The notes below the pieces were generated by a model. It was not told the origin of the DNA. It did no database searches and saw only the letters and a program-made list of their open reading frames with translations. The position numbers and the translations under genes are program-made. A stretch of DNA of 64,000 nucleotides from Methanosarcinales archaeon. GTDB taxonomy: Archaea; Halobacteriota; Methanosarcinia; Methanosarcinales; Methanoperedenaceae. Shown here piece after piece: positions 18,326 through 26,644 of the stretch; the first letter of the stretch is position 1, and each line of letters starts with the position of its first letter. The DNA lies in NCBI GenBank assembly GCA_905339155.1, contig CAJPFJ010000002.1, forward strand, positions 56,870 to 120,869, written 5' to 3'.

Positions 18326-19192
18326 ATGAAAAATAAAAATGTATTCATGTTGATCTTAATCATCTCTGTCCTTATTGCAGGATGCATTGGAGACAGCACG
18401 AAAAACTTGAAACAGCAGACAGAACTATCCGGTGTTCTGAAGCTTGACGGGTCAACGACCGTCTATCCGATAGCAAAAACCGCCTCGGAAGAGTTTATTA
18501 AACTCCACCCGGCGGTAACAGTTGACGTCCAGCAAAGCTCAACAGGTGAAGGGCTTGTAAAATTCCTGGCAGGCGAAACCGACATCTCTGATGCAACGCG
18601 GGCTCCAAAGGATAATGAGTATGCTGAAGCGAAACAGAAAGGGATGAAACTTCATATGACTGTGATATCCAATGATGCCGTAGGCGTAATCGTGCATCCG
18701 AGCAATCCACTTTCTGACCTTACCAAAGCGCAGCTAAATGCCATCTATTTTGACGGGACAATAACCGACTGGAGTCAGATCACGAATGGCACAAAGAAGG
18801 GTAAGATTAAAATATATAATACAGATCCCAAGATATCAGGAACAGCTGAACTCTTTAACACCAAGATCGCAGGTCTGGCAGATAAACCATATATCGCAGG
18901 GACCACAATAATACACCCCACTCCTTTGATGATACCCACTATCAGGGATGATCCTGATGGTATGGCGTATACTCCTGTGAACTGGATTAACAGCGATGTA
19001 AAGGTCGTAAAGGTTAATGGTGTAGCTCCGACACAGCAAACGATCCTGGATACATCATACTTGTTATCAAGAAAGATGTATATGATAACCGACGGGGCAC
19101 CCGTTGGAATTGAAAGAGAGTTCATAAGCTTTATTTTGAGCGAAAAAGGACAGAGCATTGTCCAGAAAGAAGGATTCATTCCTGTAACGTGA
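18326..19192 (+). CDS. PstS-like substrate-binding lipoprotein
   Basis: A 288-residue periplasmic-type binding protein of the phosphate/PstS family, anchored outside the cell by lipid at Cys20 (lipobox VLIAGC). The phosphate-binding loop pattern is visible as LDGSTTVYPIAKTASEEF (~residues 39-56), with QQSSTGEG and DISDATRAP following. Family members bind phosphate or related oxyanions and feed an ABC permease or a receptor. No pstC, pstA or pstB is nearby. The next gene is a HAMP receptor instead, suggesting a sensing rather than uptake role. The upstream operator-like palindrome may control it. Confidence 0.85.
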   Translation: MKNKNVFMLILIISVLIAGCIGDSTKNLKQQTELSGVLKLDGSTTVYPIAKTASEEFIKLHPAVTVDVQQSSTGEGLVKFLAGETDISDATRAPKDNEYAEAKQKGMKLHMTVISNDAVGVIVHPSNPLSDLTKAQLNAIYFDGTITDWSQITNGTKKGKIKIYNTDPKISGTAELFNTKIAGLADKPYIAGTTIIHPTPLMIPTIRDDPDGMAYTPVNWINSDVKVVKVNGVAPTQQTILDTSYLLSRKMYMITDGAPVGIEREFISFILSEKGQSIVQKEGFIPVT

Positions 19193-19203
19193 GGCGACAA
19201 ACC

Positions 19204-20016
19204 ATGAAAATAATGTATAAACTGATGAGTGGATTTATACTGCTTGTCCTGATATTCGGAATAGCAGGAGCAACAGTCATATCAAACCTGAATGTAATCA
19301 AGGCTGTTAATACAGAGGTGGGCAGCGACTTTGCGATCAACCAGTATGCAACCAATTATGAAAGGGGAGCCACAAAAGTACAGGCTGGAACATTCCTATA
19401 CTCCCAGGATAGCCAGGCAATGGGTAAGCAACTGATCGACGAAGGAAAAGAGGCCATGGCACAGAACAGGGAGAACCTGAAAAATATCCTGAAAGATGAC
19501 GCATCAAGAAACGATCTGGGCGAACTGGAAAGAATTGAAAACCTGGCTATGGCGGCATCAGACCAGGTGGTTTCGAGGGTGAAAAATCCAGATAAAGACC
19601 CAAGTATACAGGAAAAACATCTTAAACAGGATATGCATTTCCTGGAAGCAAGAGTGGATGCGTTGAACCTCAAGCTTGGGATTTTCGTGGACAAAACCCA
19701 GGAAGAAATGGCATCATCCCTCAAAGTGGCACTGGAAAGCACAGACCGAACCATCAGCGTAACCATCTATGCAATAGTGATCTCGTTATTGATCGCTCTT
19801 ATTGTTTCGTTCGTAGCAGCAAAGATGATAACAGATCCGGTGAAAAATCTTACCGGCATTGCCAACAAGGTGAGTAAAGGAGACATGACAGAGAAAGTGG
19901 AAGTATCTTCTTCGGATGAGATCGGAGACCTGGCAGAATCCTTTAAGCGCATGATAAATGCCTTTAAGATGATGGAAGCCATGAGCAAAGAGGATAACAC
20001 TCCCCCCGGAAGGTGA
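19204..20016 (+). CDS. HAMP-domain membrane receptor lacking an output domain
   Basis: A 270-residue sensor. One membrane helix (~residues 5-24) leads to an extracytoplasmic four-helix-bundle-like region (~25-185), then a second membrane helix (YAIVISLLIALIVSFVAAKM, ~190-209) and a HAMP domain (DPVKNLTGIANKVSKGDMTE to ~260). It stops soon after HAMP with no methyl-accepting, kinase or cyclase domain. I chose ATG 19204; GTG 19189 overlaps the upstream stop and is possible. With the PstS-like lipoprotein before it and a 74-residue protein 6 bp after it, it may relay ligand binding through that small partner. Confidence 0.78.
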   Translation: MKIMYKLMSGFILLVLIFGIAGATVISNLNVIKAVNTEVGSDFAINQYATNYERGATKVQAGTFLYSQDSQAMGKQLIDEGKEAMAQNRENLKNILKDDASRNDLGELERIENLAMAASDQVVSRVKNPDKDPSIQEKHLKQDMHFLEARVDALNLKLGIFVDKTQEEMASSLKVALESTDRTISVTIYAIVISLLIALIVSFVAAKMITDPVKNLTGIANKVSKGDMTEKVEVSSSDEIGDLAESFKRMINAFKMMEAMSKEDNTPPGR

Positions 20017-20022
20017 TCAAGA

Positions 20023-20247
20023 ATGGCAATAAGTGATCAAATTATTAAGATACTGGCTGAGGATATGGGCCCATCAGCGACTCTCTTTCTGGAGCGGCAG
20101 TGCAAGTTCCACCTTAATAAAGATCCCGGAGCCTTGACAGCTTCGGATATGGGGGAACTGTCAAAATGGGTATATACAGGTGCAAAGCTGACTCTCGGAG
20201 ATGGAATAGCTGATAAGTTAAAGACAAAGATCCTGGCTGTTAAATAA
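20023..20247 (+). CDS. Small helical protein downstream of HAMP receptor
   Basis: A 74-residue, probably all-helical soluble protein. The opening pattern (IIKILAEDMGPSATLFLERQCK) resembles a short helical domain found at the ends of several bacterial signalling proteins; this is a weak recollection. It starts 6 bp after the HAMP gene, so all three genes from 18326 form one unit. I infer it is the receptor's cytoplasmic partner. No catalytic residues are seen. Confidence 0.6.
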   Translation: MAISDQIIKILAEDMGPSATLFLERQCKFHLNKDPGALTASDMGELSKWVYTGAKLTLGDGIADKLKTKILAVK

Positions 20248-20563
20248 AGTTCAATCCAATAAGAGGTTCTCCGGAACAGAAATGTCAGGGGAGCCTGAAC
20301 TATTTTTTATTACTCTTGCGGAAATGGTGATGAACATCTTCCCAACGATATACACTCAACGTCATAATTAATTATTTTTAATGTTCAATTTGAACTGTGT
20401 TATTGAAGGAACTGTGTTATCATTATACTCATTTTTTACGAAATAGGTATATTAGTAATGACAATTATTGTTAGCATGAGCAGGCAATTAATAACATGAC
20501 ACTTCTCCGCACATCCTATCCAACGCCTGCTCTATCCTATAGAATATTGGAGATATAATTTAC
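20248..20563. other. Intergenic region: terminator, inverted repeat, no gene
   Basis: These 316 bp carry a stem-loop with T-run directly after the small helical protein and, nearer the zinc-ribbon gene, a widely spaced inverted repeat AGCAGGC (20479-20485) / GCCTGCT (20525-20531). ATTGGAGATATAATTTAC before ATG 20564 holds a weak ribosome site (GGAG). No reading frame is supported. Confidence 0.5.
20265..20308 (+). terminator. Stem-loop terminator of the PstS-like operon
   Basis: GGTTCTCC (20265-20272) pairs over eight positions, two of them G-U, with GGGGAGCC (20288-20295). TGAACTATTTTTTA follows, giving a six-T run. It lies 18 bp after the last stop of the three-gene unit. Confidence 0.6.
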
Positions 20564-20791
20564 ATGACAATAACATTCACAGATGAAGACCTGATGTATC
20601 TTGATAAACAACAGGATATGCAATTAAGCTCTATCAGACAGGCAATTGACGAGATAAAAGCTAAAGGCAACTCAACATTCTGCAAGAAATGCGGTCACTT
20701 GATGCAGTATTTCACAATTGGAAATGCAAAGTTGATGCAATGTGGTTTCTGTGGGAATAGAATTGCTGAAATGATTGAATTAAGATTATAA
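20564..20791 (+). CDS. Small zinc-ribbon protein
   Basis: A 75-residue protein with an N-terminal acidic/helical half (~residues 1-38) and a C-terminal zinc ribbon CKKCGHLMQYF ... CGFCGNRI (four Cys, ~41-65). Such ribbons bind nucleic acid or protein. The family is not recognised further. It has its own leader and faces the small minus-strand gene at 20816-20974, from which it is 24 bp away. Confidence 0.68.
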   Translation: MTITFTDEDLMYLDKQQDMQLSSIRQAIDEIKAKGNSTFCKKCGHLMQYFTIGNAKLMQCGFCGNRIAEMIELRL

Positions 20792-20815
20792 GTTTTAAAA
20801 AAATATAAAAAGAAC

Positions 20816-20974
20816 CTAAGCCTTAACTAACTTCTTAATATCAAAAAGCGGTATGTGATATTCTTTCGATACATCAATTTCTGCTTTTATCAAGGCTTCA
20901 TTTTCGTTTGTTTCACTATTCATGAACGCTTTCTTTCTCTTTGAGATGGCAGATAATACTTCAAATATGTCCAT
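20816..20974 (-). CDS. 52-residue small protein, unknown
   Basis: Read directly from the complementary strand: ATG at 20974 and TAG at 20816-20818, encoding MDIFEVLSAI...FDIKKLVKA. A perfect Shine-Dalgarno AAGGAGG lies 8-14 bases before the ATG, and an A/T-rich promoter-like stretch lies beyond it (~21000-21060). It is charged, likely helical, with no Cys and no membrane segment. Family unknown. The ribosome site makes it more credible than its length alone would. Confidence 0.62.
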   Translation of the reverse strand: MDIFEVLSAISKRKKAFMNSETNENEALIKAEIDVSKEYHIPLFDIKKLVKA

Positions 20975-21124
20975 TTGTTGCTCGCCTCCTTAATAACATA
21001 TATCATTTCTATAAATATAAAACTATTTAATAATCAATAATAATGAAAATTTTTAATTATGATAATCCCCGGGTAATCTGGACATGAGAAATCATTAATA
21101 AAAGAATAGCATTAAACTTGATAT

Positions 21125-22018
21125 ATGAAATGCCAGCGATGCAGCAAGAGCGCAGTGATATACCAGAAATACTCAAATGCCCATCTTTGCAAAAATCATT
21201 TTATTGAAGATGTTGAGCGAAAGATCAAGCGTGACATCCGCAAATTCAAAATGATAGGAAAAGGTGAAAAGATAGCTGTGGCGTTAAGCGGTGGAAAGGA
21301 CAGCATCGCATTATTATATGTCCTTCATAAGATTTTCTGCAATCGCCCTGACCTTGAATTTATGGCAATTACGATAGATGAAGGCATCAAGGGCTACAGG
21401 GAACATACGCTTGAACATGCCATTAAACTGACCGGTGAATTGGGGATAAGGCATATCATCAGGTCTTTTGAGTATGAGTTCAAAACTTCACTTGATGCTT
21501 TAACCCGGGAAAAAGAGAATGCTGGCTGTACCCTTTGCGGGGTGCTTCGGAAAAATATCCTGAATAAAGCTGCGCGCGAGCTCGGAGCCGATAAGATCGC
21601 AATAGGACATAATCTTGATGATGAATCCCAGACGATCCTGATGAATTACTTGCGCGGGGACATTGACAGGTTAAAAAGAATGATCCCCGGTACTATCCAG
21701 AAAGGAATGGTGCCAAGAATCAAGCCGCTTCGAAGTATTCCGGAAAAAGAAGTTGCCCTGTATGGGTTCATGAATCACCTCCCTGTAAGTATGGACGAAT
21801 GCCCTTATGCGGGTTTGGCCCTCAGAAATGAAATACGGGATATGCTGAATAATTATGAAGTAAAACACCCCGGGACAAAATATTCTCTTTTAGGCGGTTA
21901 TGAATCTATTTCTGAATTTTTGCACCCCGCTGATACGCAGATCGTATTTTGCGAAAAATGTAACGAACCGGGCAGTGACAGGATATGCAAGACCTGCAGG
22001 CTGCTCGGGCGAAAATGA
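21125..22018 (+). CDS. ncsA: tRNA 2-thiolation enzyme, TtuA/NcsA family
   Basis: A 297-residue PP-loop ATP pyrophosphatase that adenylates and thiolates uridine in tRNA (U54 or wobble U34), taking sulfur from a ubiquitin-like SAMP carrier. Visible: N-terminal zinc site CQRCSKS ... HLCKNHF (~3-25), PP-loop SGGKDS (55-60), the iron-sulfur/catalytic Cys motif GCTLCGVLRK (~134-143), IGHNLDDESQT (~160-170), a further conserved Cys in DECPYAG, and a C-terminal zinc site FCEKCNEPGSDRICKTC. All elements of a functional enzyme are present. The target position is not determined by sequence alone. Confidence 0.92.
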   Translation: MKCQRCSKSAVIYQKYSNAHLCKNHFIEDVERKIKRDIRKFKMIGKGEKIAVALSGGKDSIALLYVLHKIFCNRPDLEFMAITIDEGIKGYREHTLEHAIKLTGELGIRHIIRSFEYEFKTSLDALTREKENAGCTLCGVLRKNILNKAARELGADKIAIGHNLDDESQTILMNYLRGDIDRLKRMIPGTIQKGMVPRIKPLRSIPEKEVALYGFMNHLPVSMDECPYAGLALRNEIRDMLNNYEVKHPGTKYSLLGGYESISEFLHPADTQIVFCEKCNEPGSDRICKTCRLLGRK

Positions 22019-22022
22019 ATAA

Positions 22023-22280
22023 TTATCCTATCATCAGCATCAAGATCCGGATTACTATGAATACCCATCCGAGCGCAACAACGATCCAGATAGCCTTCTT
22101 TGCAACTTCTGCTATTGCCAGGAATATTGTCAGTATTACCAGCATTCCTATTGCATCCACTAGAGATTGTGGTAAAATGATGCCTGAAATGAATTGGATA
22201 AGCTCAACTATCTTTTCGCCGATCCAGTGTCCGATAGTGTATATGAATGAAAGAACGTCTTCCAATAAAGTTTCTGCCAT
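22023..22280 (-). CDS. Small membrane protein
   Basis: An 85-residue protein with two to three hydrophobic helices (~residues 22-38, 41-55 and 60-84) and few charges. It lies 43 bp downstream of the DUF6159-like gene on the same strand, so it is likely co-expressed. No family recognised. It ends 5 bp from the convergent tRNA-thiolation gene. Confidence 0.6.
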   Translation of the reverse strand: MAETLLEDVLSFIYTIGHWIGEKIVELIQFISGIILPQSLVDAIGMLVILTIFLAIAEVAKKAIWIVVALGWVFIVIRILMLMIG

Positions 22281-22323
22281 GATTTTCCCTCAAACCTGAA
22301 TACTTTTCACCTTTATCTTCATG

Positions 22324-23169
22324 CTAAATCCCCAGCACATTTGCGATCGGAGCCGGTGGTCTTATCGAACTTCCGGGAGCTCCTTCAGCATTCCTTGCCC
22401 AGAGGAAAAGGCATGTATGATATGCTGTGGTGACATACATGGAAAACGCGATAACGGCGACGATCAAAATCGCCGCGATTAGTAATGCTATTATCGTCCC
22501 TGCGATAGTGAGCAATGAGTAGCCGATAAATATCGCAATTATAATTCCGACAAACGAAAGAATTCCTGTAACAAGTCCTACCGCTATTTCACCAACTCCT
22601 ATAGGAAGAAGATTCCTTTTGATGATCCGGGTTGCTCTTTCTACAGCGCCTCCCAAGTCCCTGTCTTCAATAACTATTGCAGGGATCATGAAATAAGTAC
22701 CAACAGTCCAGGCTTTTTCGAAAAATCCCAGGATCATACCGGAAATACCTCCTGGCACACCTATTTCTCTTCTTGAACGGCCTCTTAATATGCCTATAAT
22801 TATATTGAAAATAGCTGAAATCATCGCAAGGTAAAAAATCGTAAACATATTCTTCTTTGTTGCATCCCATGCCTCTGACATTGTGGCGTCGCCGTCCTTA
22901 AAATAATCATAAACAAGAAAGGCTGTCATTCCCGTAAAGAAGTATGAGATGAAATAATTCCCAAGGAAAACGAGGAAGGCAAGGAGATAGAATAAATTTC
23001 CTACCTGAGGGCTTAATTTAAGGAAAAGCATGATAATAGCTGAAAATATAGTAAAAAACATTCCCACGAATATAGTATAGAAAGAGGGTTTGATGACATC
23101 GGCATCTTTGCCTATTAAGCTGAAACTCTCCTTTATAAAGGAGAAACCTTTGAAGATATTTTCAAACAT
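22324..23169 (-). CDS. DUF6159-like polytopic membrane protein
   Basis: A 281-residue membrane protein with about six helices. It begins MFENIFKGFSFIKESFSLIG, the typical 'F..I..G..L.K.S...L..D..L' opening of DUF6159-type proteins. The C-terminal half has a conserved-looking AYHTCLFLWA. I chose ATG 23169 because AAAAGGA lies shortly upstream. The longer reading from 23274 would add a hydrophobic stretch that overlaps pyrH. Function unknown. It follows pyrH on the same strand. Confidence 0.75.
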   Translation of the reverse strand: MFENIFKGFSFIKESFSLIGKDADVIKPSFYTIFVGMFFTIFSAIIMLFLKLSPQVGNLFYLLAFLVFLGNYFISYFFTGMTAFLVYDYFKDGDATMSEAWDATKKNMFTIFYLAMISAIFNIIIGILRGRSRREIGVPGGISGMILGFFEKAWTVGTYFMIPAIVIEDRDLGGAVERATRIIKRNLLPIGVGEIAVGLVTGILSFVGIIIAIFIGYSLLTIAGTIIALLIAAILIVAVIAFSMYVTTAYHTCLFLWARNAEGAPGSSIRPPAPIANVLGI

Positions 23170-23227
23170 AATTTTTTCCTTTTCTGTGTATTTGTTATCT
23201 ATATATATATATTTTGTCAAGAAAAGT

Positions 23228-23998
23228 TCAATTGTCGCAACCAACACCACTGTAATAACCAAGGTTACAGGCATCCTTTTCGAATTCTGTCTTTTTAGAA
23301 TTTTGTCCCGGTTTGACTTTTTTGTCCTTTTCTATGACCGTCCCATTATATTTTCCATTAACTGCATCAATGATATTTTGAGGATTTTCCCCATTAAGTA
23401 CAATGGTTTTAATATTACTTCGTTCGATGATTTTGGCGGCCAGAAGATCTATCGGGGAATTGGCTCCTGCAACCATTTCAGTCTTCATCACTATTTCAAT
23501 TAACTGGTGAGGCGTCATGGTTTCAAATTTCCTGGCACTTTTGTTCTTTTTCGGGTCGCTCGTATAAACGCCATCAATAGACGTTGCATTTATTAGTATA
23601 TCTGCATCGGTATATTCTGCAAGGACAGCAGAAACAGCATCTGTTGTCTGTCCTGGAGTTACTCCCCCCATTACTACTATTTTACTGGTAAGACTTGCAG
23701 TTCTTGCCTCTTTATAGTTCAATGGAGGCTCATAATAGGCCGCATCACCAAGAGCTGCGATCAGAAGCCTGGCATTGAGGCGCGTGATATCAATACCTAT
23801 TAAATCACAGGAGGCTTCATCAGAACCAAGGGCTCGCGCAACTCCAATATATTCACGCGCTGCTTTTCCTCCCCCTGTAACAATAAATACCGCATGATTC
23901 TTTCCGATCTCTTTAATGGTATTTGCATAGCGTTTAAAATTTTCAGGCTGCAATTCCTTTGCGAGAACTGATCCACCAATTGAGACTACTATCTTCAT
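23228..23998 (-). CDS. pyrH: Uridylate kinase (UMP kinase), archaeal type
   Basis: A 256-residue amino-acid-kinase-fold enzyme phosphorylating UMP to UDP for pyrimidine nucleotide synthesis. It shows MKIVVSIGGSVLA at the N-terminus, VTGGGKAAREYI (~residues 40-51), MGGVTPGQTTDAV (~114-126), NATSIDGVYTSDP (~137-149) and the closing NGKYNGTVI. The protein then runs on for about 34 unusual residues (EKDKKVKPG ... GYYSGVGCDN) beyond the usual archaeal end near residue 222. That tail extends into the leader of the next gene. Otherwise a normal archaeal PyrH. Confidence 0.94.
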   Translation of the reverse strand: MKIVVSIGGSVLAKELQPENFKRYANTIKEIGKNHAVFIVTGGGKAAREYIGVARALGSDEASCDLIGIDITRLNARLLIAALGDAAYYEPPLNYKEARTASLTSKIVVMGGVTPGQTTDAVSAVLAEYTDADILINATSIDGVYTSDPKKNKSARKFETMTPHQLIEIVMKTEMVAGANSPIDLLAAKIIERSNIKTIVLNGENPQNIIDAVNGKYNGTVIEKDKKVKPGQNSKKTEFEKDACNLGYYSGVGCDN

Positions 23999-24045
23999 GA
24001 GACCTCTTATTATTCTCTGACAATATTAACTATGTGTTTCTTGTG

Positions 24046-24993
24046 TTAAATCCAGTAACACCTGACGGCCAATACATCCCTTAACACCTGATCAACATTC
24101 CCATTTGAAATTGTATCCATACTCTTCATAACCAGTGGAAAATCATATCCTTCCATTATCATTTTTATCAATTTTCCCTCTCCCCCTACAAGGACATATT
24201 GTATATCCTTATGGTTTGAAAGCATTGTATCAAGCGCTGACCTCACTTTATTTGCATGATGTTTTACATCCTCTTCCACGAGGCTCTGGAATCGCTTCTG
24301 GCTCCAGCCCCCCTGTTTATGCTTCCCCATAACACTACTTCTTATGATCTCATGTTCCACAAAATTATCTGCTTCGACAATTCCTATAATTGTCTCACCA
24401 GCATGGGTATTGACCACAAGTATTTTTTCATATTCAAGATTCTTTTTTAAAGGTTCAAGATTGAATTGCGTGCTAATAAAAAATTCTGATTGGAGTATTG
24501 GGAAAACTGGTATTATTACCAGATTAATTATCCTGTTGGTATCGTAAAGAATTATTTTTCCAGTAGAAGATTCTATTTTTTCAATAAGTTGCAAAGTTGA
24601 ACTGTCAAAAAGGTTTACTGTTTCTTTTGCCACATCCCCAAGCGCCTTATTTTTTTCCAGGTAAACTGTTGTCAATGTTGATATTTTTGACTGTAGTCCT
24701 CCAATTAAAAAAATTATATCTTCAAGCCTATTTTTAGAAAGGCTTTCAGACAGCCTGAATTTAAACTCCTGTGATATTTCTTGTTTCAGTTTCTGTATCT
24801 CGTTTGTAAGCGAAGAGATCTTATTTTGGGCCTCATTTAACTCCCGGTCAACATCCTGTTTTGTTGCAATATTTTTTTTTGCTTTTTCATCTTTTTTCTC
24901 AAGCTTCAGGGATAATATCCTGCATTCTTCCTCAAGCTGTGATATTCTTGCTTTCAGGGATTGTATCTCTTCTTTTTTAAATAAATCAAACAC
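24046..24993 (-). CDS. Vms1/Ankzf1-like peptidyl-tRNA hydrolase with N-terminal coiled coil
   Basis: A 315-residue protein. Residues 1-75 form a coiled coil and residues ~120-315 resemble the release-factor-like VLRF1 domain of Vms1/Ankzf1. The GGWSQKRFQ segment (~residues 230-238) is the catalytic Gln loop that, in yeast Vms1, cleaves nascent chains from stalled tRNA. The eukaryotic zinc finger and ankyrin parts are missing, as in archaeal members. Its start overlaps the Brix gene by 8 bp, joining it to the exosome/ribosome superoperon. A role in rescuing stalled ribosomes is inferred from both domain and context. Confidence 0.78.
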   Translation of the reverse strand: MFDLFKKEEIQSLKARISQLEEECRILSLKLEKKDEKAKKNIATKQDVDRELNEAQNKISSLTNEIQKLKQEISQEFKFRLSESLSKNRLEDIIFLIGGLQSKISTLTTVYLEKNKALGDVAKETVNLFDSSTLQLIEKIESSTGKIILYDTNRIINLVIIPVFPILQSEFFISTQFNLEPLKKNLEYEKILVVNTHAGETIIGIVEADNFVEHEIIRSSVMGKHKQGGWSQKRFQSLVEEDVKHHANKVRSALDTMLSNHKDIQYVLVGGEGKLIKMIMEGYDFPLVMKSMDTISNGNVDQVLRDVLAVRCYWI

Positions 24994-25414
24994 TGCCCTC
25001 GCCTCGTACTTCCAGCAATTTTAATTTGATATATGGATCGCCATCACTGATAAATTGAATATTATCATCGACCATAATAATCCTTTTTGATTCTTCTCCT
25101 CTTCTTAATCCTGTCAGTTTACTAAGATCAAGCGCCAGGGAATTATTTCCTTGAATTACAGGTTCAATTCCAATACCGATATCTTTATCGAGTGATACAT
25201 TGGCGCGAATTGAGAGAACACACTTACCATTTAAAAAAAAACAAAAGCTGCCAGGGTTTCCTTTGTATTCACCTACTAATAAAAAAGGTTTATCTATAAA
25301 CTTCAGAAGGCTGGCTTTTCCACGGGTCACATATTTCCAGCCCGTGAACCTGCCCAGATGTTTGCAGAATATTCGTGTTTTTGATGATGGTTTTCGTGCA
25401 GTGGTAATGATCAT
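24986..25414 (-). CDS. Brix-domain ribosome biogenesis protein
   Basis: A 142-residue archaeal Brix/Imp4-type protein, expected to bind rRNA during large- or small-subunit assembly. It begins [20 protein letters not shown] and continues with [12 protein letters not shown], the classic opening of the archaeal family. ATG 25414 is preferred over a longer frame from 25483, because its first bases form an ATGA overlap with the rpoP stop. This is its normal place in the archaeal exosome superoperon. Confidence 0.9.
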   Translation of the reverse strand: MIITTARKPSSKTRIFCKHLGRFTGWKYVTRGKASLLKFIDKPFLLVGEYKGNPGSFCFFLNGKCVLSIRANVSLDKDIGIGIEPVIQGNNSLALDLSKLTGLRRGEESKRIIMVDDNIQFISDGDPYIKLKLLEVRGEGSV

Positions 25415-25548
25415 TCGGCTTTGACCCGTTTTACAAGTACAGGTCTTTCCTTGACAAGGATCCGATGGCCACAATAAGGGCAACGGACGCCGCTATATTC
25501 ATAATCTATCTCAACTGCCCGCTTGCAACGGGTACATTTATAAACCAT
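25411..25548 (-). CDS. rpoP: RNA polymerase subunit P (Rpb12-like)
   Basis: Read directly from the complementary strand: 45 residues beginning [20 protein letters not shown] and ending VKRVKAE. The four zinc ligands are CTRC (residues 5-8) and CPYC (23-26). Length and motif are those of archaeal RpoP, a small subunit of RNA polymerase needed for stable open complexes. The stop overlaps the Brix start by four bases. It lies 8 bp after the eL43 gene. Confidence 0.95.
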   Translation of the reverse strand: MVYKCTRCKRAVEIDYEYSGVRCPYCGHRILVKERPVLVKRVKAE

Positions 25549-25556
25549 ACTGATCC

Positions 25557-25862
25557 TTATTTGGCTAAAGCTAATTGTTTATTAAGTTCAGCTTTTACAC
25601 CCTGGACCGCTCTTAAGACAGTCAGATGAGCCGGGCTTTGTGGAACATATGAGCCTCCAGCAAATGTGTGTTCACATTTGGCACACTGCCATATGCCTGT
25701 TCCGATCCTTGATATTTTCTTTGCGCCGCATTTAGAACATGTATATTCGGCTCGCATTTTTTCTTCACTATCGCCCACAAGTTTTCGGGCTTTCGTTCCG
25801 TATCTTACACCAAATCTTCCGGCGGATCTTGATTTATGTCCTTTTGAACTGATTTTAGCCAT
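25557..25862 (-). CDS. rpl37ae: Large ribosomal subunit protein eL43 (L37Ae)
   Basis: A 101-residue zinc-ribbon ribosomal protein of the 50S subunit. N-terminal basic segment ([18 protein letters not shown]) and ribbon [22 protein letters not shown] are typical, and the C-terminal helix is slightly long. It is two bases from the rrp42 stop and 8 bp before rpoP, as in most euryarchaeal exosome superoperons. Confidence 0.96.
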   Translation of the reverse strand: MAKISSKGHKSRSAGRFGVRYGTKARKLVGDSEEKMRAEYTCSKCGAKKISRIGTGIWQCAKCEHTFAGGSYVPQSPAHLTVLRAVQGVKAELNKQLALAK

Positions 25863-25864
25863 GA

Positions 25865-26644
25865 TTATATCTCCAGGAATTTTTCTCTTAATTCTTTTGC
25901 CTTCTCAATTGAAATATCCACTATATAATTTATCTGTTCAGCTGTAAGTGGCGAAACACCGCTCTTTTGCATGCCTGATAATCCGCCATCCTGATTGGAA
26001 ATTACGGTCAATTTTGTTCCAGCTATGCTTTGCTCATTCAGTGAGGGATCAAGCATAATGGCCCCGCCGATCTCAACTGCAGTTACAGCGACTGGTACAT
26101 CCCTCATGGGAACAGGCGTGTCTTCACCCACACCAAACTTTTGTGCGGGTAATTTTGCGGTCATAAGAGCTGCTATGGCGCCCAGGGATGCAGCATCCAT
26201 AATGTTACCTCCATCGTCAAGGACATGCACATCAATGAAAACCATCCATACTTTTTCTCCGGGTGTTATACACAGTTTGGAAAGGTCAATGGATTCGGAT
26301 TCACGAATGCCCCTGTCTACTACCCTGGCAAGTTCTATGGCATCTTCTCTTGGCGGGCCTGATTCAAATACAGGCGAAGCAAGAGGGATAAGTTCAAGAT
26401 TTGTAATTATCACTCCCTTGTCAGGCGTATCAGGAAAAGGTGTGCCTGTTTGTATCTTAACACCGACGACCACATGTGTATCCCCAAGTTTGACGCGCGC
26501 GGAGCCTTCTGCCTTTTCAATAACATTTGTGTCAATTGTTATCTCCCTGTACTCGTCAAATTTTCGCCCATCCTCTCTCTCCCCTTTGATCATTAGATTA
26601 TAAATATAATCTTTACGAAGTTCGGACATTATTTCATTACTCAT
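25865..26644 (-). CDS. rrp42: Exosome subunit Rrp42
   Basis: A 259-residue RNase PH-fold protein, the catalytically inactive partner that builds the Rrp41-Rrp42 hexameric ring of the archaeal exosome, which degrades and tails RNA in the cytoplasm. It has [28 protein letters not shown] and the family's [18 protein letters not shown] chose ATG 26644, which overlaps the rrp41 stop region; GTG 26653 would add three residues. It supplies structural RNA-binding loops rather than active-site Asp. Confidence 0.95.
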   Translation of the reverse strand: MSNEIMSELRKDYIYNLMIKGEREDGRKFDEYREITIDTNVIEKAEGSARVKLGDTHVVVGVKIQTGTPFPDTPDKGVIITNLELIPLASPVFESGPPREDAIELARVVDRGIRESESIDLSKLCITPGEKVWMVFIDVHVLDDGGNIMDAASLGAIAALMTAKLPAQKFGVGEDTPVPMRDVPVAVTAVEIGGAIMLDPSLNEQSIAGTKLTVISNQDGGLSGMQKSGVSPLTAEQINYIVDISIEKAKELREKFLEI

